Assembly: GCA_902574355.1 (NCBI GenBank)
Contig: CACGNN010000006.1
Coordinates: 23,873-87,872 of the forward strand
Length of the DNA: 64,000 nt
Direction: 5' to 3'
Source of the DNA: an uncultured SAR86 cluster bacterium
GTDB taxonomy: Bacteria; Pseudomonadota; Gammaproteobacteria; Magnimaribacterales; Magnimaribacteraceae
The notes under the pieces were generated by a model. It made no database searches. It worked only from the letters and a program-made list of their open reading frames with translations, and had not been told where the DNA came from. Position numbers and translations under genes: made by a program. Below, in pieces: positions 36,045 through 43,549 of the stretch; position 1 is the first letter of the stretch; each line of letters opens with the position of its first letter.

Positions 36045-37862
36045 TTACGAGGCTACTAATGCCGGTTTACCGGATATGTGAGCATTTATTTTATTTGTAA
36101 TATGTTCAGCGGTTATAGGTTGACCATCAAAACAAAGAATAGATACAAGTTTGTCAGGAATTATTCCACCTTCAGCCATAATTAATGTTCTCATTTGACC
36201 ATCTCTATTTTGTTCAACTATAAAAAGTAGATCATGGTCTTCAATGAATTCCCAAACTTCAAGATTAAATGGGAAAGCCCTAATTCTCATTGCATCAATA
36301 TTTATATTTTGTTCATCGAGAACATCAAGAGCCTCTTGCATAGAGCAATCTGTACTTCCAAAATAAATAATTCCCATCGAACTAGTATTCTTTTCTTGAT
36401 TAAATACTGGACTAGGCACTAAAGAAGAGGCTGTTTGAAATTTCTTTACAAGTCTTGTTAGCATTTCAGCATTTTTAACCCCATCTTCAGTATAACCGGC
36501 ATATTCATCATGTGAGGTACCTCTTGTAAAATATGCCCCTTTTTCAGGATGTGTTCCAGGATATGTTCGATAAGGTATGCCATCTCCATCAACGTCTAAA
36601 TATCTTCCAAATTTCTCTATTCCATCTAAATCTTCTTTAGATAATACTTTCCCTCTATCATATTGATTATTATCGTCCCACTCGAATTCTTTTGTAGACC
36701 AATCATTCATGCCTAGGTCTAAGTCCAGAAGGACAATAACAGGCGTCTGAAGTCGATCTGCTAGATCAAAAGCTTCCACGGCAAAATCAAAACACTCCTT
36801 AGGATCTGATGGGATTAATAAAATATGTTTTGTATCTCCATGAGAAGCATATGCTGAACACAAGATATCGGACTGTTGCGTTCTGGTTGGCATACCTGTT
36901 GAGGGACCACCTCTTTGCACATTAAATAAGACAGTAGGAACTTCAGCAAAATAGGCTAATCCAATAAACTCGCTCATTAAGGAAACTCCTGGTCCGCTAG
37001 TAGCAGTAAAAGCCCTCGCTCCGTTCCAATTTGCGCCAATAGTCATACCCATGGCAGCTAATTCATCTTCAGCTTGAATAAATGCAAATTTATTTTTTTC
37101 AGTGCCAATTTCGACCCTCATTTTTTCACTATATTTGCTGTAAGATTCTGCAAGAGATGTGGAAGGTGTAATAGGATACCAGGCACAAACAGTGGCGCCA
37201 CCATATACACAACCCAAACCGGCAGCATCATTTCCACTAGTTAGGATTAATCCATCAGTTTTATTTGATTTGTTAACCTTGATATCACAATAATCTTTGA
37301 AGTTTTCTTCTGCATAGTTATACCCAATGTTGAGAGCTTTTACATTAGGTTCGATGAGTTTTTCTTTGCCTTTAAATTGTTCTTCTATTAGTGAAATATA
37401 TATATCTTTATCCATTTCAAGTATAGAAGCTAACAAGCCTACATACCCAAGATTTTTAAAGAGAAGTCTTTGCTTCGGATTGGTGAATTCTTGGACGCAT
37501 AATTTCGTGAGCGGAATTTCTAGGATATTTATATCTTCCCTACCAAAATCTCTTTTCCAAGAAGAATCATAGATAAGGTAACCTCCCGCTTTAAGCTCTT
37601 CTACATCCTTTTGATAAGATTGAGGATTCATTGCAACAAATAAATCTATGCCTTCTCTTCTACCAAGGTATCCCTTTTCATTGACCCTTACCTCGAACCA
37701 AGTTGGCAAGCCTTGTATATTTGACGGAAAGATATTTTTTGGACTAACAGGTATTCCAGACCTAAAGACTCCTTTAGCAAACATTTGATTAGCGCTTGCA
37801 GAGCCAGAGCCATTAACATTCGCAAATTTAATAACAAAGTCATTTACAGATTTTATCTTCAT
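36045..37862 (-). CDS. korA: 2-oxoacid:ferredoxin oxidoreductase, fused gamma-alpha subunit (KorA type)
   Basis: Residues ~1-175 form the gamma domain (VNGSGSASANQMFAKG, GYLGRREGIDLFVAMNP). The alpha subunit follows (GNDAAGLGCVYGGATVCAWYPITPSTS as two adjoining blocks, TATSGPGVSLMSEFIG, NVQRGGPSTGMPTRTQQSDI). Together with KorB it decarboxylates a 2-oxoacid to acyl-CoA and passes electrons to a ferredoxin-like acceptor. I start at ATG 37862 (MKIKSVNDF), whose first base is the last base of the upstream stop codon (TAATG), rather than at 37946, which would overlap the upstream gene by 85 nt. Confidence 0.88.
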   Translation of the reverse strand: MKIKSVNDFVIKFANVNGSGSASANQMFAKGVFRSGIPVSPKNIFPSNIQGLPTWFEVRVNEKGYLGRREGIDLFVAMNPQSYQKDVEELKAGGYLIYDSSWKRDFGREDINILEIPLTKLCVQEFTNPKQRLLFKNLGYVGLLASILEMDKDIYISLIEEQFKGKEKLIEPNVKALNIGYNYAEENFKDYCDIKVNKSNKTDGLILTSGNDAAGLGCVYGGATVCAWYPITPSTSLAESYSKYSEKMRVEIGTEKNKFAFIQAEDELAAMGMTIGANWNGARAFTATSGPGVSLMSEFIGLAYFAEVPTVLFNVQRGGPSTGMPTRTQQSDILCSAYASHGDTKHILLIPSDPKECFDFAVEAFDLADRLQTPVIVLLDLDLGMNDWSTKEFEWDDNNQYDRGKVLSKEDLDGIEKFGRYLDVDGDGIPYRTYPGTHPEKGAYFTRGTSHDEYAGYTEDGVKNAEMLTRLVKKFQTASSLVPSPVFNQEKNTSSMGIIYFGSTDCSMQEALDVLDEQNINIDAMRIRAFPFNLEVWEFIEDHDLLFIVEQNRDGQMRTLIMAEGGIIPDKLVSILCFDGQPITAEHITNKINAHISGKPALVAS

Positions 37863-39883
37863 TATGAATATACTTTCGCTTCTTGATAGAGGAAATTTTG
37901 CATGTCCCAAGCTCCTGTAGGACATCTCTCTGCACATAAACCACAATGCAGGCAGACATCTTCGTCTTTCACCATGACACGTGAAGTTTGCTCTAATTCC
38001 TCAGAAACCAAAATTTGCTGGTTTAAATTAATGGCAGGGATTCTTAATTTATTTCTTAGGTTTTCTTCAGAGTCATTGTGAACAAAACTTATACAGTCTG
38101 TAGGGCAAATATCTACACATGCATCACACTCAATACAAAGATCCTCTGAGAAGACAGTTTGAATATCGCAGTTTAAACAACGCTCTGCTTCCTCAAGAGC
38201 AGTGATTTCATCAAACCCTAACTCAACTTCCATCTTAAGATCTTTTAGAGCATTTTTTTGGTCTGCATGAGGCACTAAAAACCTTTTGGCTTGCGAAATG
38301 TCGTTATTATAAGACCATTCGTGAACTCCCATTTTCTGACTTATAAGTGTGGTTGTTGGCTCTGGTCTATCGTATAGATCTAAACTTTTACAGAATTTAT
38401 CGATTGAGATTGCTGCTTGATGACCATGCGCGGCTGCCCAAATTATATTTTCTGGCCCCCATGCTGCATCTCCACCAAAGAAAATCTTCTCATTTGATGA
38501 CTGAAAAGTTACTTTATCGACTATTGGCATATCCCACTCACCGAATTCTATTCCAATATCTCTTTCAATCCACTCAAAAGCATTATCCTGTCCAATTGCA
38601 ACTAATACATCATCACATTCAAGAATAATCGGATCTTCACCTGTAGGAACAAGACTTCTTTTGCCTTCTTCATCAAATACAGCTTCTACTTTTTCAAATT
38701 CCATTCCAACCAGCTTCTCGTCTTTGATTAAGAAGCGTTTGGGTACGTGATTATCTAGGATAGGAATTCCTTCACCGAGAGCATCCTCTATCTCCCATTC
38801 TGAAGCTTTCATTTGGTCGAAAGGACTTCTAACTGCAACCTTCACTTCTTCAGCGCCAAGTCTTATAGCCGTTCTGCAACAATCCATTGCTGTATTTCCT
38901 CCGCCCAAAACTATTACTTTTTTTCCAACTGATTTGGTATGTTCAAAGGCTATGCTTGTAAGCCAATCTATCCCTATGTGTATATTTTTATCAGCGGCTT
39001 CTCTACCTTCGATATTTATATCTCTACCTTTAGGTGCTCCTGTTCCCACGAAGACTGCATCAAAATCTTTTTCTAAAAATTCTTTCATACTCTTTATTTC
39101 TGAATTAAATACAGTTTCGATACCCAAGTTCAAGACTTGATCAACTTCCTCATTTAGAACTTCTTCCGGAAGTCTAAAAGAGGGTATATTCGTTCTCATC
39201 AGACCCCCAGCTTGAGGATCTCTTTCGAAGAGGGTGCATTGATAACCCATCATTACTAAATCTCTTGCCACTGTTAATGAAGCAGGACCACCTCCTATAA
39301 GGCCAACTGTCTTTCCATTGCTAATTTCAGGAGTGGGTAGTAGATTCGAAATATCATCTTTATGGTCATAAGTAACTCTCTTAAGCCTACAAATTGCTAC
39401 CGCTTTTTCATGAGTTCTAGTTCTCCGACAGGCAGGTTCACAGGGTCTATCACAGGTTCTTCCGAGTATTCCAGGAAATACATTAGACTCCCAATTGAGC
39501 ATATATGCTTCATTGTAGTTACCTTGAGAAATTTGTCTTATGTACTCAGGTACAGGTGTATGTGCAGGGCAGGCGTGCTGACATTCTACGACTTTATGAT
39601 AGTACTGAGGATTTGCGGTATCTGTAGGAGGTACATGTTGAGTAACCGTTTGCTCAGGTACAGAGAAAAGGTTGAGACTCTCTTGGCTTTTCGCTTGATC
39701 TATTTTAGCCTTTAGTTGTTCAACTACTTGCCATCTTAATTCTTGCGCTTTGTCTAAATCGTGAGTCTGAAGTGACCTTCTCAAATCATACCCTAATTCC
39801 TCTCTCAGAGTTTTAGGTACAGCTACTTTAACCCACCAAGTATTGTACCTTTTAAACAAGTACCTTGTGTCTGCGTTACTCAT
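37862..39883 (-). CDS. Integrase-arm (DUF6538-like) domain fused to GltD-like NAD(P) flavoprotein with ferredoxin tail
   Basis: One uninterrupted 673-residue frame. Residues 1-65 (YLFKRYNTWWVKVAVPKTL, then LRRSLQTHDLDKAQELRW) match the N-terminal domain of tyrosine recombinases, DUF6538 type. Residues ~92-500 are a GltD/NfnB-like subunit: Fe-S cysteines (VECQHACPAHTP, RTCDRPCEPACR), FAD motif GLIGGGPASLT, NAD(P) motif VLGGGNTAMDCCR and FFGGDAAWGPENI. The tail carries two 4Fe-4S motifs (CIECDACVDICPTDC, CLHCGLCAERCPTGA). Being first in the korAB operon, it resembles the NAD(P)-linked KorC subunit known from Azoarcus/Thauera 2-oxoglutarate oxidoreductases. No in-frame Met exists between residues 1 and 128. 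Confidence 0.85.
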   Translation of the reverse strand: MSNADTRYLFKRYNTWWVKVAVPKTLREELGYDLRRSLQTHDLDKAQELRWQVVEQLKAKIDQAKSQESLNLFSVPEQTVTQHVPPTDTANPQYYHKVVECQHACPAHTPVPEYIRQISQGNYNEAYMLNWESNVFPGILGRTCDRPCEPACRRTRTHEKAVAICRLKRVTYDHKDDISNLLPTPEISNGKTVGLIGGGPASLTVARDLVMMGYQCTLFERDPQAGGLMRTNIPSFRLPEEVLNEEVDQVLNLGIETVFNSEIKSMKEFLEKDFDAVFVGTGAPKGRDINIEGREAADKNIHIGIDWLTSIAFEHTKSVGKKVIVLGGGNTAMDCCRTAIRLGAEEVKVAVRSPFDQMKASEWEIEDALGEGIPILDNHVPKRFLIKDEKLVGMEFEKVEAVFDEEGKRSLVPTGEDPIILECDDVLVAIGQDNAFEWIERDIGIEFGEWDMPIVDKVTFQSSNEKIFFGGDAAWGPENIIWAAAHGHQAAISIDKFCKSLDLYDRPEPTTTLISQKMGVHEWSYNNDISQAKRFLVPHADQKNALKDLKMEVELGFDEITALEEAERCLNCDIQTVFSEDLCIECDACVDICPTDCISFVHNDSEENLRNKLRIPAINLNQQILVSEELEQTSRVMVKDEDVCLHCGLCAERCPTGAWDMQNFLYQEAKVYS
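39630..39638. repeat. GGTACATGT copy inside the fusion gene linker
   Basis: The 9-mer GGTACATGT, identical to the start of the two intergenic copies (39925 and 40002), falls on codons for residues 83-85. That is the linker joining the integrase-like domain to the flavoprotein. It may be chance. Confidence 0.4.
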
Positions 39884-39924
39884 GCTTTGATATTAAATTC
39901 ATTCCAATTAAGTTCGGAATATAT

Positions 39925-39934
39925 GGTACATGTA
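39925..39934. repeat. GGTACATGTA operator-like repeat, proximal copy
   Basis: Ten bases identical to the first ten of the palindrome at 40002-40013, 77 bp away. It would cover about +1 to +10 of a transcript starting downstream of the minus-strand extended -10 at 39942-39950, a good position for a repressor. Confidence 0.5.
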
Positions 39935-39941
39935 TTAGGTT

Positions 39942-39950
39942 TATATACCA
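39942..39950 (-). promoter_or_regulatory. Possible extended -10 of the korA-korB operon
   Basis: On the minus strand the bases read TGGTATATA, an extended -10 (TGn plus TATATA). No good -35 is seen. A start near 39935 would leave a ~50-nt leader before the fusion gene ATG at 39883. Confidence 0.4.
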
Positions 39951-39979
39951 ATACTTTTTGTGAAAAATGTCTATATGTT

Positions 39980-39998
39980 AATGATAATCATTATCATT
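39980..39998. promoter_or_regulatory. Fur-family box
   Basis: AATGATAATCATTATCATT is a perfect 9-1-9 inverted repeat and contains an exact 7-1-7 Fur consensus (TGATAAT-C-ATTATCA, 39982-39996). It lies between divergent iscR and the oxidoreductase operon, about 35-55 bp upstream of the latter's likely -10 and 46-64 bp upstream of the iscR -35. Fur is the likely ligand; other Fur-family proteins have similar sites. Confidence 0.8.
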
Positions 39999-40001
39999 GA
40001 T

Positions 40002-40013
40002 GGTACATGTACC
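40002..40013. repeat. Perfect palindrome GGTACATGTACC
   Basis: A 12-bp perfect palindrome, 3 bp beyond the Fur-type box and 26 bp before the iscR IscR-like site. Its first ten bases recur at 39925. It looks like a dimeric-regulator operator; I cannot name the regulator. Confidence 0.55.
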
Positions 40014-40039
40014 TGTTTTTTTTGTTTTTTAGACACATA

Positions 40040-40071
40040 ATTCTTGACTAATTTACTCGGGAACATATAAT
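40040..40071 (+). promoter_or_regulatory. IscR type-1-like site and promoter of the isc operon
   Basis: Bases 40040-40064 fit the E. coli type-1 IscR consensus at about 21 of 25 positions, including YYGACT and the TCRRS half; the main mismatch is ACTC for AGTC. The -35 TTGACT (40044-40049) is inside the site, and a TATAAT -10 (40066-40071) follows with 16-bp spacing. [2Fe-2S]-IscR would thus cover the promoter and repress its own operon. The expected start point is 40078-40079, right at the iscR GTG. Confidence 0.8.
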
Positions 40072-40078
40072 TCCGCCC

Positions 40079-40531
40079 GTGAATTTGACTACCAAAGGCA
40101 AATACGCTGTCACAGCAGCACTTGATTTAGCGATGCAACAAACAATTGCAGATGGCTTTACAAAGATTTCTGATGTTGCAAAACGACAAGATATACCTGC
40201 TGCTTACTTAGAACAAATATTTAGCCGTTTACGAAAGGCCGGAATTTTGCATGCAGCGAGAGGACCTAATGGTGGATTTAGGCTTTCTAAAGAAAGAGAT
40301 AAGGTGATGATCGGTGAGATCATAAGTGCAGTTGAAAGAAATATGGATGCTACCCAATGTTCTGGTGAGGGTATTTGCAACAGTGGCACTAAGTGTATCG
40401 CACATAATTTTTGGATAGATTTTAATGACAATGTTAATGAATTTTTAATGAATAGATCTCTGGATGATGTCATTACGAATAGGAGAGGTAGTGTTGAACA
40501 AAAGGGTAAAGCCCTTATAGCTACAGGATAA
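40079..40531 (+). CDS. iscR: IscR, Fe-S-sensing Rrf2 regulator
   Basis: IscR represses isc genes when it carries a [2Fe-2S] cluster and regulates others in apo form. The Rrf2 winged helix starts NLTTKGKYAVTAALDLA and includes IPAAYLEQIFSRLRKAGIL and ARGPNGGFRL. The cluster ligands are conserved: three Cys spaced C-x5-C-x5-C, then x2-His (TQCSGEGICNSGTKCIAH). The start is GTG 40079 because homologues begin at this point. With the promoter seen upstream, the message would have essentially no leader and no Shine-Dalgarno. Confidence 0.95.
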   Translation: MNLTTKGKYAVTAALDLAMQQTIADGFTKISDVAKRQDIPAAYLEQIFSRLRKAGILHAARGPNGGFRLSKERDKVMIGEIISAVERNMDATQCSGEGICNSGTKCIAHNFWIDFNDNVNEFLMNRSLDDVITNRRGSVEQKGKALIATG

Positions 40532-40534
40532 AAT

Positions 40535-41749
40535 ATGCAATTACCTATTTACCTAGATTATGCGTCTACTACACCGGCAGACCCTCGAGTAGTCAAGAAG
40601 ATGAAAGAATGTTTATCGCTTGATGGAAATTTTGGAAATCCAGCATCAAGATCGCATGCTTTTGGATGGAAGGCTGAAGAGGCAACTGAAGAGGCCCGAC
40701 AGCACGTTGCAGATTTGGTTAATTGTGATCCTAGAGAAATTGTTTGGACCTCCGGTGCTACAGAATCTGACAATCTAGCGATTAAAGGAGCAGCTAGATT
40801 CTACAAGAATAAAGGAAATCACATCATAACTTCAAAAATAGAACATAAAGCTGTCCTAGATAGTTGCAGGCAATTGGAAAGAGAAGGCTTTGATGTCACT
40901 TACCTCGATCCAGACAGCAATGGAATAATATCTCCAGACCTAGTTAAAGAATCAATAACAGACAAAACGATTTTAGTTAGCTTAATGCACATAAATAATG
41001 AAATTGGAGTTGTTAATGACATCAAGGCTATAGGAGAAATAACTAGGGAAGCCGGAATAATATTTCATGTAGATGCTGCACAAAGTACAGGTAAGCTTCC
41101 AATTGACCTGTCGGAACTTCAGGTAGATCTTATGTCCTTTTCAGCACACAAAACTTACGGACCTAAAGGAATAGGTGCTATGTACGCGAGCAGAAAACCT
41201 AGGGTAAGACTAGAAGCTCAAATTCATGGAGGGGGACATGAAAGAGGCATGAGATCCGGTACTTTGGCCACCCATCAAATCGTTGGAATGGGTGAGGCCT
41301 TTAGAATAGCAAAGATAGACATGGATGAGGATAATGAGAGAATAGAAAACCTTAGAAATAAGTTCTGGGATGCAATCAAAGATATGGAAGAAGTGTATTT
41401 AAACGGAGATGAGATATCCAGAGCACCCGGATTCTTAAATGTAAGCTTTAATTATGTAGAGGGTGAATCACTTATAATGGCTCTTAAAGATATAGCAGTA
41501 TCTTCAGGTTCAGCTTGTACTTCAGCTAGCTTGGAGCCCTCTTACGTTCTAAGAGCTCTGGGGCTAAAAGACGAACTAGCTCACAGTTCTATTAGATTTG
41601 CTATAGGAAGATTCACTACTGAAGAAGAAGTGGAATATACAATAGACTTGGTTAGAGACTCGGTGGAAAAATTAAGGACTCTTTCTCCTTTATGGGACAT
41701 GTATAAAGATGGTGTCGATCTGGACACAATTGAATGGGCGGAAGGCTAA
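40535..41749 (+). CDS. iscS: IscS, cysteine desulfurase
   Basis: IscS takes sulfur from cysteine for Fe-S clusters, tRNA thiolation and other pathways. PLP-binding Lys206 lies in [12 protein letters not shown]. The mobile catalytic Cys is in [21 protein letters not shown], and the N-terminal [15 protein letters not shown] is typical. 404 residues is E. coli length. It can also feed TusA at 60707. It follows iscR by 3 nt. Confidence 0.97.
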   Translation: MQLPIYLDYASTTPADPRVVKKMKECLSLDGNFGNPASRSHAFGWKAEEATEEARQHVADLVNCDPREIVWTSGATESDNLAIKGAARFYKNKGNHIITSKIEHKAVLDSCRQLEREGFDVTYLDPDSNGIISPDLVKESITDKTILVSLMHINNEIGVVNDIKAIGEITREAGIIFHVDAAQSTGKLPIDLSELQVDLMSFSAHKTYGPKGIGAMYASRKPRVRLEAQIHGGGHERGMRSGTLATHQIVGMGEAFRIAKIDMDEDNERIENLRNKFWDAIKDMEEVYLNGDEISRAPGFLNVSFNYVEGESLIMALKDIAVSSGSACTSASLEPSYVLRALGLKDELAHSSIRFAIGRFTTEEEVEYTIDLVRDSVEKLRTLSPLWDMYKDGVDLDTIEWAEG

Positions 41750-41775
41750 TTTAGTAATTTTAAATGAGGTAACGT

Positions 41776-42180
41776 ATGGCATACAGCAAGAAAGTAGTTG
41801 AGAAGTTTGAAAACACACTTAACGAACCAGAAAAAAACAGTGTTGGAAGATGGGATCCCTCTGATTTAGATATCGGAACAGGTATGGTCGGTGCCCCAGC
41901 TTGTGGGGACGTTATGCGACTTCAAATTAAGTGTAAACCAGAAAAAAATAGTCATGTAATAAGCGATGTAAAATTTAAGACGTATGGCTGCGGCTCGGCG
42001 ATTGCTTCCTCTAGTGAATTAGTTGATATGCTAATTGGTAAAACACTTGAAGAAGCTCGAGAAATCAAGAATAAAGATATTGCGAATGCTCTTGATCTGC
42101 CTCCAATAAAAATTCACTGCTCTGTTTTAGCAGAAGATAGTATTCATAAAGCTATCGAGGATTACGAATCCAAGCTCTAA
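41776..42180 (+). CDS. iscU: IscU, Fe-S cluster scaffold
   Basis: IscU assembles [2Fe-2S] clusters on three conserved Cys, in GAPACGDVM, KTYGCGSAIAS and IKIHCSVLAEDS, with the Asp next to the first Cys retained. The LPPIK segment just before the third Cys corresponds to the LPPVK motif bound by the chaperone HscA in E. coli. It is conserved even though hscA is not in this operon. 134 residues is near normal. iscA follows after 1 nt. Confidence 0.96.
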   Translation: MAYSKKVVEKFENTLNEPEKNSVGRWDPSDLDIGTGMVGAPACGDVMRLQIKCKPEKNSHVISDVKFKTYGCGSAIASSSELVDMLIGKTLEEAREIKNKDIANALDLPPIKIHCSVLAEDSIHKAIEDYESKL

Positions 42181-42181
42181 A

Positions 42182-42538
42182 ATGTCTTCGGTCAGCTCTT
42201 ACACACCAAAAGAATTCAGCTTGTCTGAGGCTGCGATTAACCATTTCTCCTCGAACTTGGCAGGAAAAGATTTTAAAGGAATAAGATTGTCAGTATCTGA
42301 ATCTACAGGTTGCTCAGGATATACTTACCAAATTGATTATGTAAAAAAACAAGAGTCTGATGATCTAGTTTTTAAATTTGAAGATATATCTGTATTTATT
42401 GATGCAAACTCTTTCAAATACTTGAAAGGAACAAAAGTAGACTTCCTTGTTGAAGGCGTCAATGAAGGTATAAAGTTCTTAAATCCAAATGTCAAAGCTA
42501 TCTGCGGATGCGGTGAAAGTTTTGAGGTGGATATTTAG
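42182..42538 (+). CDS. iscA: IscA, A-type Fe-S carrier
   Basis: An A-type carrier that hands clusters to apo-proteins. The three ligands are in ESTGCSGYTY and the C-terminal CGCGESF. The first ~12 residues are non-conserved. 118 residues is slightly longer than E. coli IscA (107), and SufA/ErpA cannot be fully excluded, but the isc context decides. hscB and hscA, which normally follow, are missing; fdx begins 6 nt later. Confidence 0.92.
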   Translation: MSSVSSYTPKEFSLSEAAINHFSSNLAGKDFKGIRLSVSESTGCSGYTYQIDYVKKQESDDLVFKFEDISVFIDANSFKYLKGTKVDFLVEGVNEGIKFLNPNVKAICGCGESFEVDI

Positions 42539-42544
42539 ATTCTT

Positions 42545-42883
42545 ATGACCAAGATCAAAGTCTTCCCACACGAAGAACTTTGTCCAGAAGGAGCGGAAAT
42601 CGAAGCAAAGCCTGGACAGACGCTTGCAGAAGCATTACTTGATAATAAAATCAAAATAGAGCACGCATGTGAGCTTTCATGTGCTTGCACAACATGTCAT
42701 GTAATCGTGAGAAACGGATTTGAAAACCTTTCTGATGCATCTGATGATGAAGAAGATATGCTTGATAAGGCATGGGGTTTAGAGACGGAGTCAAGGTTAA
42801 GTTGCCAAGTCGAGATCTCCGAATTTGATTTAGAAATCGAGCTTCCAAAATATACTATCAATATGGTTTCGGAGAATCATTGA
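42545..42883 (+). CDS. fdx: Isc [2Fe-2S] ferredoxin
   Basis: An adrenodoxin-type ferredoxin that supplies electrons for cluster assembly. The four ligands appear in HACELSCACTTCHV and RLSCQVEI. 112 residues is standard. The stop TGA overlaps the iscX ATG (TGATG). Confidence 0.95.
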   Translation: MTKIKVFPHEELCPEGAEIEAKPGQTLAEALLDNKIKIEHACELSCACTTCHVIVRNGFENLSDASDDEEDMLDKAWGLETESRLSCQVEISEFDLEIELPKYTINMVSENH

Positions 42884-43077
42884 TGTTGTGGACTGATATA
42901 AATGAAATAGCTATTGAACTAGCGGAGAAGCATCCAGGTATTGATCCTACCTATATTTTGTTTACTGATTTAAGGAGATTAGTAATGGAACTGGAAGGTT
43001 TCATTGATAGCCCGGAAAAGACAAATGAAAAAATATTAGAAGCTATTCAAATGTTGTGGATTGAAGAGAGAGAATAG
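42883..43077 (+). CDS. iscX: IscX, small acidic Isc protein
   Basis: A 64-residue acidic protein that binds IscS and modulates the assembly rate. The start LWTDINEIAIELAEKHPGIDP and the FTDLRRLVMELEGF helix are typical of IscX. ATG 42883 overlaps the fdx stop; a TTG at 42880 in frame would add one residue. It is the last gene of the isc operon. Confidence 0.92.
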   Translation: MLWTDINEIAIELAEKHPGIDPTYILFTDLRRLVMELEGFIDSPEKTNEKILEAIQMLWIEERE

Positions 43078-43131
43078 CTATTATTTTCTTCGTAAGTATA
43101 ATGCGTTCCTTTAAAAACTAGGGGAAATAAG

Positions 43132-43536
43132 ATGGCTTTAGAACGCACTCTTTCGATAATAAAACCCGATGCTGTTGCAAAAGGGCATGTAGATGAAATC
43201 TGTAAGAGACTAGAAGATGCCGGTCTATCAATTACTGAGAAAAAAAGTATTCATATGGATGATGCTTTAGCAGAGGGATTTTATATTGAACATAAAGGAA
43301 AGCCTTTCTTTGAAGATCTGATCAAATTCATGACTTCAGGGCCCATTCAGGTTCAAGTTCTAGAAGGCGAAAATGCTATTTTCAATTATAGAGAAGTCAT
43401 GGGTAGCACTAATCCTAAAGAAGCGACACCTGGGACTATTAGGGCAGACTTTGCTGAATCAATAGATGCTAATGCAGTTCATGGTTCTGACTCTCCGGAA
43501 TCTGCCAAAAGAGAAATCGACTATTTCTTTGGCTAA
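43132..43536 (+). CDS. ndk: Nucleoside diphosphate kinase
   Basis: Ndk equilibrates nucleoside di- and triphosphates through a phospho-His. [42 protein letters not shown] and the active-site His in [16 protein letters not shown] are all present. The 134-residue C-terminally short form is missing a few residues against E. coli (143). AGGGG precedes the ATG, and a TATAAT lies at 43097-43102. rlmN and pilF, which usually separate ndk from rodZ, are absent. Confidence 0.96.
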   Translation: MALERTLSIIKPDAVAKGHVDEICKRLEDAGLSITEKKSIHMDDALAEGFYIEHKGKPFFEDLIKFMTSGPIQVQVLEGENAIFNYREVMGSTNPKEATPGTIRADFAESIDANAVHGSDSPESAKREIDYFFG

Positions 43537-43549
43537 ATGAAATTAAGCT

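Noticed and set aside
36234..36422. Small plus-strand frame inside korA
   Set aside because: No start signal or homology features; korA is intact on the opposite strand.
37862..39883. Remnant of an integrated prophage or genomic island marked by the integrase-like domain
   Set aside because: No other phage, transposase or att-like genes or direct repeats are nearby, base composition matches the neighbours, and the domain is in frame with a metabolic gene. I keep it as a domain fusion, not an element.
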